Made by a program: the position numbers and the translations under genes. This document shows positions 1 to 9,156 of a DNA stretch of 64,000 bases, piece by piece. The notes under the pieces are model-generated. The model worked only from the letters and a program-made list of their open reading frames with translations, did not search any database and was not told where the DNA came from. Source of the stretch: CAVVDT01 sp963747005 (GTDB taxonomy: Bacteria; Pseudomonadota; Alphaproteobacteria; Rhizobiales; Aestuariivirgaceae); contig CAVVDT010000008.1 in assembly GCA_963747005.1 (NCBI GenBank), positions 248,001-312,000 on the forward strand. The letters run 5' to 3'. Positions within the stretch are counted from its first letter, which is position 1. Each line of letters starts with the position of its first letter.

Positions 1-979
1 TGGAAAAGCGCCCGAACGAGACGCCCCATCCCTCCAGTTGTTCAGGCTTTGCCCATGCCACGCGGTCGCGGCCCTTGCATACCACGTCGCGCATGTCGCC
101 GGGCTTGGCGCTGGTCTGGTCGGCGATCTGGCGGATATGGGGCGCGCTGGCATAGTGGCCCTTGCGCTGGGCGGCGGCCTCCAGCAGCACCTGGGCGATG
201 TCGGCGCGGGCGTGGGCGGTCTTGGCACCGAACACCACGGCGATATAGCGGGTCTTGTCGATGACGGCGCTGCCCACCAGGTTGAAGCCGGAATCGCAGA
301 TATAGCCGGTCTTCATGCCGTCTGCCGTCGACATCTGGCGCAGCAGCAGGTTGCGGTTCCTGAGCCGCTTCTTGCCCACCCTCACATAGGGTTCGGAGAA
401 GTAGTGCCAGTATTGCGGAAAGGTGCGCTGGATGGTCCAGGCGAGCAGCGCGATGTCGCGCGCCGTGGTGTATTGCTGCGGATCGTAGAGCCCGTGCGGA
501 TTGACGAAATGGGTGCCGTTCATCCCCAGCTTTTGGGCCGCATCGTTCATGTGCGCAACGAAATCCGGCACGTTGCCGCCCACCGCTTCAGCCAGAACCA
601 GCGCCATGTCGTTGGCCGAATAGACGAGGAGGGCGGTCAGGGCGAAGTCCACGCTGATCTGCGTACCGGCCCGAAGACCGATCTTGCTCGGCTCCACGCT
701 GGCGGCCAGGGTCGAAACCGGGATCTTCTGATGCAGCTTCAGATGCCCGCTGCGCAGGGCATCGAAGGTAAGATAGGCCGTCATCAGCTTGGTGAGCGAG
801 GCCGGATACCACGGCCTTCCGGCATCCTCGGCGAGGACGACCTGGCCGGTCGAGGCATTGATGACCAGCGATGGCCCCGCATTGGCCGCATTGGCGCCGA
901 ATAGGACGGCGATGCTGAGCAGGAAGGCAATGAAGGCGCGGCTGCTGCACGCTCTGCCAAAAAAACCAGATAGTGACAT
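1..979 (-). CDS. D-alanyl-D-alanine carboxypeptidase (DacF-like, peptidase S11), 3' end beyond left edge
   Basis: Periplasmic serine peptidase that trims the terminal D-Ala of peptidoglycan stem peptides. Reading from an ATG at 979, the frame stays open to base 1, so the C-terminus lies outside the window. A signal peptide covers about residues 1-34. All three penicilloyl-serine transferase motifs are present: SLTK at 61-64, SAN at 121-123 and KTG at 223-225. The last residues before the edge (GWGVSFGRFP) look like the start of a SPOR septal peptidoglycan-binding domain, a fusion known in alphaproteobacterial homologues. The SPOR call is tentative because only about ten residues are visible. 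Confidence 0.9.
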   Translation of the reverse strand, partial: MSLSGFFGRACSSRAFIAFLLSIAVLFGANAANAGPSLVINASTGQVVLAEDAGRPWYPASLTKLMTAYLTFDALRSGHLKLHQKIPVSTLAASVEPSKIGLRAGTQISVDFALTALLVYSANDMALVLAEAVGGNVPDFVAHMNDAAQKLGMNGTHFVNPHGLYDPQQYTTARDIALLAWTIQRTFPQYWHYFSEPYVRVGKKRLRNRNLLLRQMSTADGMKTGYICDSGFNLVGSAVIDKTRYIAVVFGAKTAHARADIAQVLLEAAAQRKGHYASAPHIRQIADQTSAKPGDMRDVVCKGRDRVAWAKPEQLEGWGVSFGRFS

Positions 980-1268
980 TCCAGGTCCGGTGTTGATTTG
1001 AGGTTCCCGTTTGCCCGCGCCGTCGCCGCGCCAGAGACCTAGCGCATTCTTTCGGCAAATGGAATTGCTTCATGGGCAATAACAAGGCGGTTTCGCATTT
1101 TGCAAGGGCTCCTCGTCGCAGTTTGCAAAGGGCGCAATGAGGCGCAGGTCACATTTTGGGGTACTGGCCATTCGCGCCGCAACATCTGGTGATGCGCCCC
1201 TGGCACAGGCATTGCTTGGTGAGGTTCAACGCCGGGATTGGGGTATTGCGTACCCGGCGGGTTTCAGT
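980..1268. other. Non-coding gap between dacF-like and cbiX-like genes
   Basis: This stretch, with the adjoining terminator, is the roughly 320-bp gap between two leftward genes. It should hold the promoter of the carboxypeptidase gene. I see no convincing ORF, RNA gene or repeat in it. Short open frames here have no ribosome binding site and no recognisable sequence. Confidence 0.5.
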
Positions 1269-1303
1269 GGGGAGGCGATCTGGGCGGGTCGCCTCCCCGT
1301 TTT
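1269..1303. terminator. Stem-loop terminator next to the cbiX-like stop codon
   Basis: Arms at 1269-1278 and 1289-1298 form a perfect 10-bp GC-rich stem with a 10-base loop, followed on the + strand by GTTTT. The stem begins a few bases past the stop of the leftward cbiX-like gene, so it probably ends that transcript. The T-run, however, is on the + strand side, so it would stop rightward transcription best. Confidence 0.55.
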
Positions 1304-2091
1304 CATGGCTGGCGTCCGGTCACTGCGGTGGCCGCGGCAATGTCGTCGCAGATCAACTGGATGAAAGCGGGCGAGCGCGCAAGGGGCGGCGCGAGATGCA
1401 CATCGCCGCGCCCGCTCGCCGCCACCGCAGCGCCCAGATCCTCGGCCCCGTGCAGGCCCTCGCCGATAAAGAACCCCGAGACGATCAGCGGGCCGGGCAG
1501 CGCTGCAAGAGCTTTCGCAAGCAATGGCGGCTCTTCGAGAAAGGCGGTATGGACCGCGCCGAACACCTGCAAGGCGCTGACGGCGGCGGCGGCGGCTTCG
1601 GCCGCCAACCGCGAGGCCGGGTCGTTGCCGGAGCCATGGGCGACCATCAACAGGTGGGCTGAGTCGGGTTGAAGACCGGCCGACCGGGCAGCGCTTGCGG
1701 CCTCTCCGGCAACGATCGCCGGCAGGCGGGCGCTCAGACCGGTCGGCGCAAGGATGACGATGCGACGTCCGCTTGCATCGTTGTCGCCGCTAATCGCCAG
1801 ACGCTCGGGGATGGCCTGGCGCACATAGTAGCCATCGCTCATGAACAGCGGGACGATGCGCACCTCATCGCCCTTGAGCCGCGCACCGGCGCTGGCAAGA
1901 TCGGGGGTGTCGCTGATGTAGCCGATGGCCACGTCCTGAAAGCGACCGCTTGAGCGCATGCGTTCGGCAATAATGTTGGGCAGCCGGTTGTGGCGCTTAC
2001 CCCCGCGTTCGCCGTGCGCCACGATCAGCAAGGACGCGCGCAAAGTGGCGGCGGGGGATGCCTTGCGGGGTCGCGGCCTTGAAGGGTGCAT
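1303..2091 (-). CDS. CbiX/SirB-family sirohydrochlorin chelatase-like protein
   Basis: About 262 residues from an ATG at 2091. It has two CbiX-like halves, each opening with a metal-ligand His in a hydrophobic strand (IVAHGE near the N-terminus and MVAHGS in the second half), as in long-form class II chelatases that insert Co2+ or Fe2+ into sirohydrochlorin. The frame stays open upstream to 2244, but that extension is Cys/Pro-rich, unlike the family, and overlaps an inverted repeat, so I prefer the internal start. There is no cobalamin or siroheme pathway gene beside it, so the metal is unknown. A terminator follows directly. Confidence 0.75.
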   Translation of the reverse strand: MHPSRPRPRKASPAATLRASLLIVAHGERGGKRHNRLPNIIAERMRSSGRFQDVAIGYISDTPDLASAGARLKGDEVRIVPLFMSDGYYVRQAIPERLAISGDNDASGRRIVILAPTGLSARLPAIVAGEAASAARSAGLQPDSAHLLMVAHGSGNDPASRLAAEAAAAAVSALQVFGAVHTAFLEEPPLLAKALAALPGPLIVSGFFIGEGLHGAEDLGAAVAASGRGDVHLAPPLARSPAFIQLICDDIAAATAVTGRQP

Positions 2092-2213
2092 GGAACCACA
2101 TCCGTCGCGGGGGGAACGATTGGACGGCCCCGGCCATATCATGAACGTCACGGCAACGAAACGCCCTTGCATGCCCGCGGGGACGGCGATCTGACGGTCG
2201 GTTGGCGAAAAGA

Positions 2214-2254
2214 GGGAGCACCCGCCCTCGCACATCACGAACACCGGTGCTCCC
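2214..2254. repeat. Inverted repeat, 9-bp perfect arms
   Basis: GGGAGCACC at 2214-2222 is mirrored by GGTGCTCCC at 2246-2254 around a 23-base loop. It lies 120-160 bp upstream of the preferred cbiX start and would be in that gene's leader RNA or operator region. The function is not known. No T-run follows on either strand, so it is not an obvious terminator. Confidence 0.5.
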
Positions 2255-2436
2255 AGTCAAGGGAGGAACGAATGCGGACCAAACCGCCGGATCGTGCGGG
2301 GGGTGTGCGGGTATGCGTGCCCGACCAGCAGTTTGGGCGGTTCATGCGCCCCTGACCGTTGCATTAACCTGGCGAAGCGTGATTCGACCGTGAAACCGCC
2401 CTGTCGGTGTCGTCAACAGGCACAATCCTTGCACCA

Positions 2437-2466
2437 TTGACAAGGCAGGGTCGGGGCTGATTAGAT
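2437..2466 (+). promoter_or_regulatory. Candidate sigma70 promoter of the molybdenum hydroxylase operon
   Basis: A perfect -35 hexamer, TTGACA (2437-2442), is followed after 18 bases by TTAGAT (2461-2466), a weak match to the -10 box. The first gene begins at 2503. Position and spacing are reasonable, but the -10 match is only three of six bases. Confidence 0.3.
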
Positions 2467-2502
2467 CGTTAGTACACAAACGGAAAGTGCAGGGCGTGAT
2501 CG

Positions 2503-3345
2503 GTGGGTTACCATCTGCCAGGCAGTGTTGACGAGGCGCTTGCCCTGTTGGCCGCAAGGCCAGCGCGCGTCATTGCCGGCGGTACCGACGTCTATCCCGG
2601 CCTGAGCGAGCGGCCGCTTGCGGGCGACATCGTCGATGTGACCCGCATTTCAGCGCTCCGCGGCATCACTCACGAGGACAAGGGGTTCAGGATCGGGGCG
2701 CTCGCCACCTGGAGCGATGTGGTCAGGGCCGATCTGCCGGCCTCATTCGACGGACTCAGGGCCGCTGCCCGCGAGGTCGGCTCGATCCAGATCCAGAATG
2801 CCGCAACCGTTGCCGGCAACCTGTGCAACGCCTCGCCCGCCGCCGACGGGGTGCCGGCGCTCATGGCCCTCGATGCCGCCGTGGAGATTGCCTCGCCCGC
2901 CGGCTGTCGCCAGGTGACCCTGGAAGCCTTCATCACCGGCAATCGCCGGACCACACTCGCGCCGGGCGAACTGGTGACGGCGGTGCTGGTGCCGGGCCTG
3001 CCCGACGCTTCCCGTTCGTCGTTCCTGAAGCTCGGGGCGCGGCGCTATCTGGTCATTTCCATCGCCATGGTCGCCGCCGTGCTGGTGCCCGACGCTGAAG
3101 GCCGAATCGCTTCGGCACGGGTGGCGGTGGGGGCATGCTCGCCGGTGGCGATGCGCCTGAAAGGGCTGGAGAAAGCCCTCACCGGCCGGCCCTGGGCCGA
3201 GGCCGCCTGCATTCCGGCGCGGGACCACCTGGCACGGCTTTCGGCCATCGACGATATCAGGGCGACCGCCGCCTATCGCCGCGAGGCGGCGCTCGAACTG
3301 GTGCGCCGGGCGCTCACCGCCTGCGTTGCGGGGGCAAGGCCATGA
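2503..3345 (+). CDS. FAD-binding subunit of a xanthine dehydrogenase-family molybdenum hydroxylase
   Basis: 280 residues with a GTG start. It carries the FAD-binding signatures of the CoxM/XdhB family: RVIAGGTD near residue 27 and NAATVAGNLCNASPAAD around residue 100. This subunit passes electrons from the Fe-S clusters of the neighbouring fused subunit to an acceptor. Its stop overlaps the next ATG by 4 bp, so the two are translationally coupled. In this context I infer a hydroxylase for an N-heteroaromatic such as nicotinate rather than purine catabolism, because no urate pathway gene is nearby. Confidence 0.88.
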   Translation: MGYHLPGSVDEALALLAARPARVIAGGTDVYPGLSERPLAGDIVDVTRISALRGITHEDKGFRIGALATWSDVVRADLPASFDGLRAAAREVGSIQIQNAATVAGNLCNASPAADGVPALMALDAAVEIASPAGCRQVTLEAFITGNRRTTLAPGELVTAVLVPGLPDASRSSFLKLGARRYLVISIAMVAAVLVPDAEGRIASARVAVGACSPVAMRLKGLEKALTGRPWAEAACIPARDHLARLSAIDDIRATAAYRREAALELVRRALTACVAGARP

Positions 3346-6098
3346 ATACACCGCGCACCCTGTTCAATCTCAATGGAAAAACCGTCGCCTATGACGGCCC
3401 GCCGGGCCGGCGTCTGAGCGAAGCGTTGCGCGAGGACCTCGGCTGCCGCGACGTGAAGGCGGGCTGCAATGCCGGCGACTGCGGCGCCTGCACGGTCCTC
3501 ATCGACGGCGAGGCGATATGCGCCTGCATGGTCCCGGTCGGCCGCCTTTCCGACCACCGGGTCGAAACCCTGTCGGGATTGAATAATAGCGATTCGCTAC
3601 TTAAAATGTTGCAAAAGGCCTTCCTGCATCACGGGGCGGCCCAGTGCGGCATCTGTACGCCGGGCATGCTGGTCTCCGCCCTCGCCCTGTTGCGCACCAC
3701 GCCACATCCAGACGAGGCCCGGGTGATGGACGCGCTCGGCGGGGTCCTGTGCCGCTGCACCGGCTACCGCAAGATCGTGCGCGCGGTGATGGAGGCGAGC
3801 GGGTTTGCCGCCGAGGCGCCACAAGCCGCCGCCGGTGCGGCGGTGGGCGCCGGCGTGGTGCGGATCGACGGCGGTCCCAAGGTCGACGGCTCGGAACGCT
3901 TCGGCGACGATGTGGCGCCACCTGGCTGCCTGGCGCTGAAAATCATCCGCTCGCCCCACCATCATGCCAGCTTTCAAACCGGCGACATCAAGGGCTTCCT
4001 TGAATGCCGCCCCGGCCTCGAACGGGTGCTGACGGCCGCCGATATTCCCGGACGCAACTGTTTCGGCGTCATACCGCCGTTCGCCGACCAGCCGGTGTTC
4101 GCTGAAGGGATTGCGCGGTTTCGCGGCGAGGCGGTGGCCGCCGTGGTGGGGGCACAGGCCGCCGTCGAAGCATTGGGCGATGACGATTTCCCCATCGAAT
4201 GGACGCCGCTGCCCGCCCTCATGACGCCGCCCGAGGCCGAGGCCGAAGGGGCCGCCCTGCTGCATGAGACCCGCCCCGGCAATCTCCTGACCAGCGGACT
4301 GGTGGAGCGCGGCAATGTGGAAGAGGCGCTCGCCGCTGCCGATCGGGTCATCGAGCGCGAAGTCGAGACGAGCTTCGTCGAACACGCCTATATCGAGCCC
4401 GAGGCGGGCTATGCGCGCCGGGTGGGCGAGCGCATCGAGATTTATGCCTGTACCCAGGCCCCTCACATGGACCGCGACGGCATGGCCGCGATCATGGGGC
4501 TCGATGCCGGACAGGTGCGCATCGTGCCCACCGCCGCCGGCGGCGGCTTCGGGTCGAAGCTCGACATTTCGCTGCAGCCCTTCATCGCCCTTGCCGCCTG
4601 GCTGACGGGCAAGCCGGTGCGCCTTGCCTATTCGCGCCGGGACTCGATGGCCTCCACCACCAAGCGCCATCCCGCCGCCATGCGGCTGCGCATCGGGGCG
4701 AACCGCGACGGTCGCATTACCGCCCTCGACTTCGCCGGCACCTTCAACACCGGCGCCTATGCCTCGTGGGGCCCGACGGTCGCCAACCGGGTGCCGGTGC
4801 ATGCCTCCGGACCCTATTTCGTGCCGCACTACCGGGCCCGCTCGCGCGCCATCCATACCCATTGCGTACCCTCAGGCGCCTTTCGCGGCTTCGGTGTGCC
4901 GCAGGCCGCCATCGCCCAGGAAACCGCCTTCGATGAACTGGCCGACCGGCTGGGGCTGGACCGGCTGGAGTTCCGCTTCATCAATGCCCTCGATAACGAC
5001 ACGCCCACCGTCACCGGCCAGGTATTCGGCTCCGGCGTCGGCATAAAGGCATGCCTTGAAGCGCTTCGGCCCTACTGGCAAGCAGCCCGGAAATCAGCCG
5101 CAAATGCCAATGCCGGGGCCAATGGCACCCGCCACGGGGTAGGGCTGGCGGCGGGCTGGTATGGCTGCGGCAATACCTCGCTGCCCAACCCCTCGACGAT
5201 TGCCTGCGGCATCCGTGCCGACGGCGCCGTGGTGCTGCACCAGGGCGCCGTCGACATCGGCCAGGGCGCCAACACCGTGGTGGCCCAGATCTTCGCCGAT
5301 GCCCTCGGGGTGCCGCTGGCCACGGTGCGGCTCGTCGGCCCCGATACCGACCTGACGCCCGATGCCGGCAAGACCTCGGCCTCGCGCCAGACCTACGTCT
5401 CGGGCAACGCCGCGCGGCTTGCAGGCGAGGCCCTTAGGGCAAAGATCATGCGCCTCGGCAACGCCAGCCCCGATGCCACCATCACCTTCGACGATGGCCA
5501 ACTGGTGCTGACCGAGGCCGGGGGCGAGCGCCGTCACGTCGATCTTTCCGGGCTGGCCACGGAACGCGGCGACTACGTGCTCGCCAGCGAGGCCACCTAC
5601 GATCCGCCGACCGAACCGCTCGACGCCAAGGGCCAGGGCATCCCCTATGCGGTCTTCGGCTACGCGGCGCAGATGGTGGAACTGGCAGTCGATATGGCGC
5701 TCGGCGCGGTGAAGCTGAAGAAGTTCACCGCCGCCCACGATGTCGGCCGCGCCATCAACCCGGTGCTGGTGGAGGGTCAGGTGGAAGGCGGCATAGCGCA
5801 AGGGCTTGGCATGGCGCTGATGGAGGAATTCATCCCCGGACGCAGCGAGAACCTGCACGATTACCTCATCCCCACCATCGGCGATGTGCCGGAGATCCGG
5901 ACGCTCATCGTCGAGGTGCCCGACAGGCATGGACCTTACGGCGCCAAGGGGCTGGGCGAGCATGTGCTGGTGCCCACCGCGCCCGCCATCCTCAACGCCA
6001 TCCGCGATGCCACCGGCGCCGTCCTCAACCGCGTGCCGGCCACCCCCGACAGGGTGCGCGCCGCCATCGCCGCCAGCCGCGAAAGGTCCGCCCCATGA
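3342..6098 (+). CDS. Fused [2Fe-2S]/molybdopterin subunit of a molybdenum hydroxylase
   Basis: 918 residues. Residues 1 to about 155 are the CoxS-type Fe-S subunit: plant-type cluster C42, C47, C50, C62 and second cluster C102, C105, C137, C139. The remainder is the CoxL/XdhC-type catalytic subunit with Moco-contacting glycine-rich loops (GGGFGSK, GAFRGFG) and the catalytic glutamate at about 873 in the GLGEH motif. The enzyme hydroxylates a ring carbon next to nitrogen using water. The ATG at 3342 overlaps the upstream stop and matches the natural N-terminus of the Fe-S domain. The small and large subunits are usually separate genes. The substrate is inferred only from the neighbouring 6-hydroxynicotinate-reductase-like gene. 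Confidence 0.88.
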   Translation: MNTPRTLFNLNGKTVAYDGPPGRRLSEALREDLGCRDVKAGCNAGDCGACTVLIDGEAICACMVPVGRLSDHRVETLSGLNNSDSLLKMLQKAFLHHGAAQCGICTPGMLVSALALLRTTPHPDEARVMDALGGVLCRCTGYRKIVRAVMEASGFAAEAPQAAAGAAVGAGVVRIDGGPKVDGSERFGDDVAPPGCLALKIIRSPHHHASFQTGDIKGFLECRPGLERVLTAADIPGRNCFGVIPPFADQPVFAEGIARFRGEAVAAVVGAQAAVEALGDDDFPIEWTPLPALMTPPEAEAEGAALLHETRPGNLLTSGLVERGNVEEALAAADRVIEREVETSFVEHAYIEPEAGYARRVGERIEIYACTQAPHMDRDGMAAIMGLDAGQVRIVPTAAGGGFGSKLDISLQPFIALAAWLTGKPVRLAYSRRDSMASTTKRHPAAMRLRIGANRDGRITALDFAGTFNTGAYASWGPTVANRVPVHASGPYFVPHYRARSRAIHTHCVPSGAFRGFGVPQAAIAQETAFDELADRLGLDRLEFRFINALDNDTPTVTGQVFGSGVGIKACLEALRPYWQAARKSAANANAGANGTRHGVGLAAGWYGCGNTSLPNPSTIACGIRADGAVVLHQGAVDIGQGANTVVAQIFADALGVPLATVRLVGPDTDLTPDAGKTSASRQTYVSGNAARLAGEALRAKIMRLGNASPDATITFDDGQLVLTEAGGERRHVDLSGLATERGDYVLASEATYDPPTEPLDAKGQGIPYAVFGYAAQMVELAVDMALGAVKLKKFTAAHDVGRAINPVLVEGQVEGGIAQGLGMALMEEFIPGRSENLHDYLIPTIGDVPEIRTLIVEVPDRHGPYGAKGLGEHVLVPTAPAILNAIRDATGAVLNRVPATPDRVRAAIAASRERSAP

Positions 6099-7588
6099 GC
6101 GAGGCCGCCACAACTCTTGCGAACAAGATCCGCTGCGATGCCTGCCCGGTCATGTGCTACATCGCCGAGGGCAAGGCAGGCGCCTGCGACCGCTATGCCA
6201 ACCATCACGGCGAGCTTGTTCGTGTCGACCCACTACTGATATTGCAGGCAGCCGGCAGTGGTTCCCAGGTGGTGCCATTCTTCAGCGGCAACGAGGCGAC
6301 CTGGCAGGGCGACATCATCTCCGCCGGCAATACCTTCGTCACCGCCATCGGCGCCGGCACCACCTATCCCGACTACAAGCCCGCCCCCTTCATCGTCTCG
6401 CAGGCAATCGAGGGCGTCGACATGGTGACGGTCGTCACCGAGGGCATCTTCAGCTATTGCGGTGTCAAGGTGAAGGTCGACACCGACCGCCATCTGGGTG
6501 CCGAATGTGCAGCCGTTCGGGCCGGGGGCGAACAGGTGGGGCATGTGACCACCGCCGAATACGGCTCGCAGATGCTCTCCATCGGCGGCGTCCGCCACCT
6601 GACCGGCGGCTCCAAGGCCGAAGGCCGCATCACCTGCGACATCCTCATGCGTATGTGCAACGGCGAGGCGGTGGAGCTTTCCGTCGATGGGGGTGCCGGC
6701 ATGGTGCTGGCCGCCAACCGGGCCCCGGTCATCAACGGGGTGGCCGAAGAGCGCATGCGGGTGGGGTGCGGCTCGGCCACCATCGGCATGTTCGCCAAGC
6801 AGTGGCACGGCCTCGTCGATGAGGTGGTGGTGGTCGACGATCACATTACCGGCGTCCTGTCGGAACACCAGGCCGGCAAGGTGCTGGGCGTTGCCGCGAC
6901 CGGCATCAAGGTGAAGGGCCGGCGCTCTACCCCGGGACGCTATTTCCAGGTGGCCGAGCCCGGCACCGGCTGGGGCGGCACCGATATCGCCGATCCCCTC
7001 ACCATCCTCGGGGCCTTCGACAAGAAGGTGGCACGGCCGGGCCTGAGATTGCTCATGGTCTCGACCACCGGCGAGCAGTTTGCCTATTTTGTACTCGATG
7101 ACGAGTTGAAACCCGTCGAGCACGACCTGCCGGAAGACTTGCGGCCGTCGGTCGAGCGCATTGCCGAGAATTGCGAGCCGGCGCTGGCGACGGTGCTGTT
7201 CATGGCCGGGGCCGGCGGCAGCCTCAGGGCTGGGGCCACCGAAAACCCGGTCAAGCTTACCCGTTCGGTGAAGGACATGCTGACCTATGTATCGTGCGGC
7301 GGGGCGCCCGCCTATGTGTGGCCGGGCGGCGGCATCACCTTCATGGCCGATGTCAGCGCCATGCCGAAGAACGCCTTCGGCTATGTGCCGACGCCGGCCA
7401 TCGTGGCGCCCATCGAATTCACCATGCGGCGCGAGGACTATGCCGCACTCGGCGGCCACATGGGCGCCATCGTCGAGGCCGGCGAGGCGATAAGGAAGGC
7501 CGGCCGGCGCGAAAGCGGGCGCGCCGACGCCTCGTGGCCCACGGCCCGGCGGCATTATCGCTGGGGCCAGGAGGGAGGCAACAGGTGA
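6095..7588 (+). CDS. 6-hydroxynicotinate reductase-like iron-sulfur protein
   Basis: 497 residues, overlapping the upstream gene by 4 bp. The N-terminus has a Cys cluster (CDACPVMC, then a further Cys in GACDRY) suited to an Fe-S centre. The rest matches what I recall of proteins labelled 6-hydroxynicotinate reductase, with conserved stretches such as AIGAGTTYPDYKPAP and CGSATIGMF. In fermentative nicotinate breakdown that enzyme reduces 6-hydroxynicotinate to 1,4,5,6-tetrahydro-6-oxonicotinate. Placement directly after a molybdenum hydroxylase fits a hydroxylate-then-reduce sequence. The later enzymes of that pathway (enamidase, methyleneglutarate mutase) are not in the window, so the real substrate is uncertain. 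Confidence 0.7.
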   Translation: MSEAATTLANKIRCDACPVMCYIAEGKAGACDRYANHHGELVRVDPLLILQAAGSGSQVVPFFSGNEATWQGDIISAGNTFVTAIGAGTTYPDYKPAPFIVSQAIEGVDMVTVVTEGIFSYCGVKVKVDTDRHLGAECAAVRAGGEQVGHVTTAEYGSQMLSIGGVRHLTGGSKAEGRITCDILMRMCNGEAVELSVDGGAGMVLAANRAPVINGVAEERMRVGCGSATIGMFAKQWHGLVDEVVVVDDHITGVLSEHQAGKVLGVAATGIKVKGRRSTPGRYFQVAEPGTGWGGTDIADPLTILGAFDKKVARPGLRLLMVSTTGEQFAYFVLDDELKPVEHDLPEDLRPSVERIAENCEPALATVLFMAGAGGSLRAGATENPVKLTRSVKDMLTYVSCGGAPAYVWPGGGITFMADVSAMPKNAFGYVPTPAIVAPIEFTMRREDYAALGGHMGAIVEAGEAIRKAGRRESGRADASWPTARRHYRWGQEGGNR

Positions 7589-8499
7589 TGAAGGAGCCGC
7601 AGGTCGCATGGCTGCCCGGCGGGCGGCGCCAGCATCTCCAGCACGGACCCATCGACCTCATAATCGAGACCTGGGGCGATCAGCGCCAGCGCGAGATCGC
7701 CCATCGTTCAGCCATGGCGCGGTTTTCCGCCATCCTCGCCGAACTGGTGGCGGAACTGGCGCTGTTGCGCCGCCCCTGCCCGCCCGAAGGCCTCAGTGTC
7801 GACGGCCCCGTCGCGCGGCGCATGCTGGCCGCGGTGATGCCGTTCGCGGCCGAAGGCATCTTCGTCACCCCCATGGCGGCGGTGGCGGGCGCCGTGGCCG
7901 AAGAGGTGCTGGATGCCATGCTGGCGGCTGCAAGCCTCGACAAGGCCTATGTCAACAACGGCGGCGACATCGCGCTGCACCTCGAGCCGGGTCAGCGCTT
8001 CGATGTGGCGATGATCGCGCTGGGCGCCCTGCCGGCCGATGCCGGGCGGGTGGCGATCAAGGCCGACGATCGGGTGCGCGGCATCGCCACCTCCGGCCGC
8101 CACGGCCGCAGCCTTTCCTTCGGCATCGCCGATTCGGTGACGGTGCTGGCAAGGAGCGCGGCCATGGCCGATGCCGCCGCCACCCTCATCGCCAACGCCG
8201 TCGACCTGCCCGGCCACCCGGCGGTGGAGCGCCGGCCCGCATCTTCGCTCAGCGACGACAGCGACCTCGGCGAGCGCCTGGTGGTGACCGGCGTCGGCGA
8301 TCTGGTGGCCGACGAGATCGACCGGGCGCTGGAGGCCGGGCTGGCGGCGGGCGAGGCCATGCGGGCCGCCGGACGCATCGCCGGTGCCGCCCTTTTCCTG
8401 AAAGGTCGATCGAAGGTTGCCGGGCCCGCGGAACCCGGTGCAACATGCCATCTGCCCGGTGCACTGCAGCCTCCGGCGCTGGAACCCTTCCATGCCTGA
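7588..8499 (+). CDS. UPF0280 family protein (ApbE-like)
   Basis: 303 residues beginning in a TGATG overlap with the reductase-like gene. UPF0280 (COG2122) is related to the flavin transferase ApbE, but its function is unknown. Typical segments are a conserved region around AYVNNGGDIALHL (near residue 125-137) and GIATSGRHGRSLSFG (near residue 170). No signal peptide is seen, so it is probably cytoplasmic, unlike ApbE. Tight coupling to the Fe-S protein suggests a maturation role or a step in the same pathway. That role is inference. Confidence 0.75.
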   Translation: MKEPQVAWLPGGRRQHLQHGPIDLIIETWGDQRQREIAHRSAMARFSAILAELVAELALLRRPCPPEGLSVDGPVARRMLAAVMPFAAEGIFVTPMAAVAGAVAEEVLDAMLAAASLDKAYVNNGGDIALHLEPGQRFDVAMIALGALPADAGRVAIKADDRVRGIATSGRHGRSLSFGIADSVTVLARSAAMADAAATLIANAVDLPGHPAVERRPASSLSDDSDLGERLVVTGVGDLVADEIDRALEAGLAAGEAMRAAGRIAGAALFLKGRSKVAGPAEPGATCHLPGALQPPALEPFHA

Positions 8500-8535
8500 G
8501 GCCGCAACGATGATCGAATGACAGGAGGCCTTGAG

Positions 8536-9120
8536 ATGAAGGCGAAGATCAGAAAGCTCATGGTGGTGACCGACGAAACCCGGCTGGAGATGGGACGCGA
8601 GATCCTGCCCCCTACCCGCCGCGCCGCCGCCGTGGCGGTGATCGAGAACCCGTTTGCCGGGCGCTATGTGGAAGACCTCACGGAACTCATGGATATCGGC
8701 GCCGAACTGGGCGGCTTCCTGGGCGAGCGCTGCGTCGCGGCGCTGGGCATCGAGCCGGGCCAGGCGGAAAGCTACGGCAAGGCGGCGATGGTGGGCGAGG
8801 CAGGCGAACTGGAACACGCCGCCGCCATCCTCCATCCCAAGCTCGGGGCGCCGTTGCGCAAGGCAGTGGAAAAGGGCGCGGCCCTGGTTCCCTCTTCCAA
8901 GAAAATGGGCTCGCCCGGCCAGACCCTCGACATTCCGCTGGGCCACAAGGATGCCGCCTATGTGCGCTCGCACTTCGACGGCATGGAAGTGCGCATGAAC
9001 GATGCCCCGAAAGCGGGTGAAATCATGGTGGCGGTGGCGGTAACCGATTCGGGCCGCCCTCTGCCACGGGTCGGCGGCCTGAAGGCCAGCGAGGCCAAGG
9101 GCGAAGACGGTTTGCGTTGA
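8536..9120 (+). CDS. Amino acid synthesis family protein (PF06684-like)
   Basis: 194 residues from the ATG at 8536, chosen because AGGAGG at 8523-8528 lies 7 bases before it. The family name is historical and the biochemical role is not established. The conserved region includes a basic N-terminus (KIRKLMVVTDET), ENPFAGRY near residue 37 and the C-terminal AVTDSGRP. Members are found beside amidohydrolases, Fe-S reductases and ABC importers in alphaproteobacterial catabolic operons, which fits this location. It is likely a pathway enzyme, possibly acting on a ring-opening product. Confidence 0.72.
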   Translation: MKAKIRKLMVVTDETRLEMGREILPPTRRAAAVAVIENPFAGRYVEDLTELMDIGAELGGFLGERCVAALGIEPGQAESYGKAAMVGEAGELEHAAAILHPKLGAPLRKAVEKGAALVPSSKKMGSPGQTLDIPLGHKDAAYVRSHFDGMEVRMNDAPKAGEIMVAVAVTDSGRPLPRVGGLKASEAKGEDGLR

Positions 9121-9156
9121 AAGCGTCGGAAACGTTCAACAAGGGAGACGAAAGCC

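Larger units (their letters stand above)
2092..2502. other. Divergent control region between cbiX-like gene and the molybdenum hydroxylase operon
   Basis: About 410 bp without a supported gene separate the leftward chelatase gene from the rightward operon. It contains the inverted repeat at 2214-2254 and a candidate sigma70 promoter near 2437-2466. Just before the first gene, CGTT (2467-2470) and AACG (2479-2482) flank GTAC, an imperfect dyad that could serve the MarR regulator at the operon's end. I looked for a cobalamin riboswitch in front of cbiX and did not find its B12 box. Confidence 0.5.

Noticed and set aside
38..904. A long + strand frame of 288 codons at the left edge.
   Set aside because: It lies antisense to the carboxypeptidase, whose SxxK, SAN and KTG motifs are all on the minus strand. 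The + frame has no family features and reflects GC-rich codon bias.
2092..2502. Cobalamin or other riboswitch before the cbiX-like gene.
   Set aside because: The inverted repeat looked promising, but neither strand shows the B12-box consensus or a multi-helix layout ending in a terminator or sequestered ribosome site.
6095..9120. Assigning full nicotinate catabolism to the operon.
   Set aside because: Enamidase, 2-formylglutarate reductase and methyleneglutarate mutase are not in the window, so only the first two steps can be suggested.
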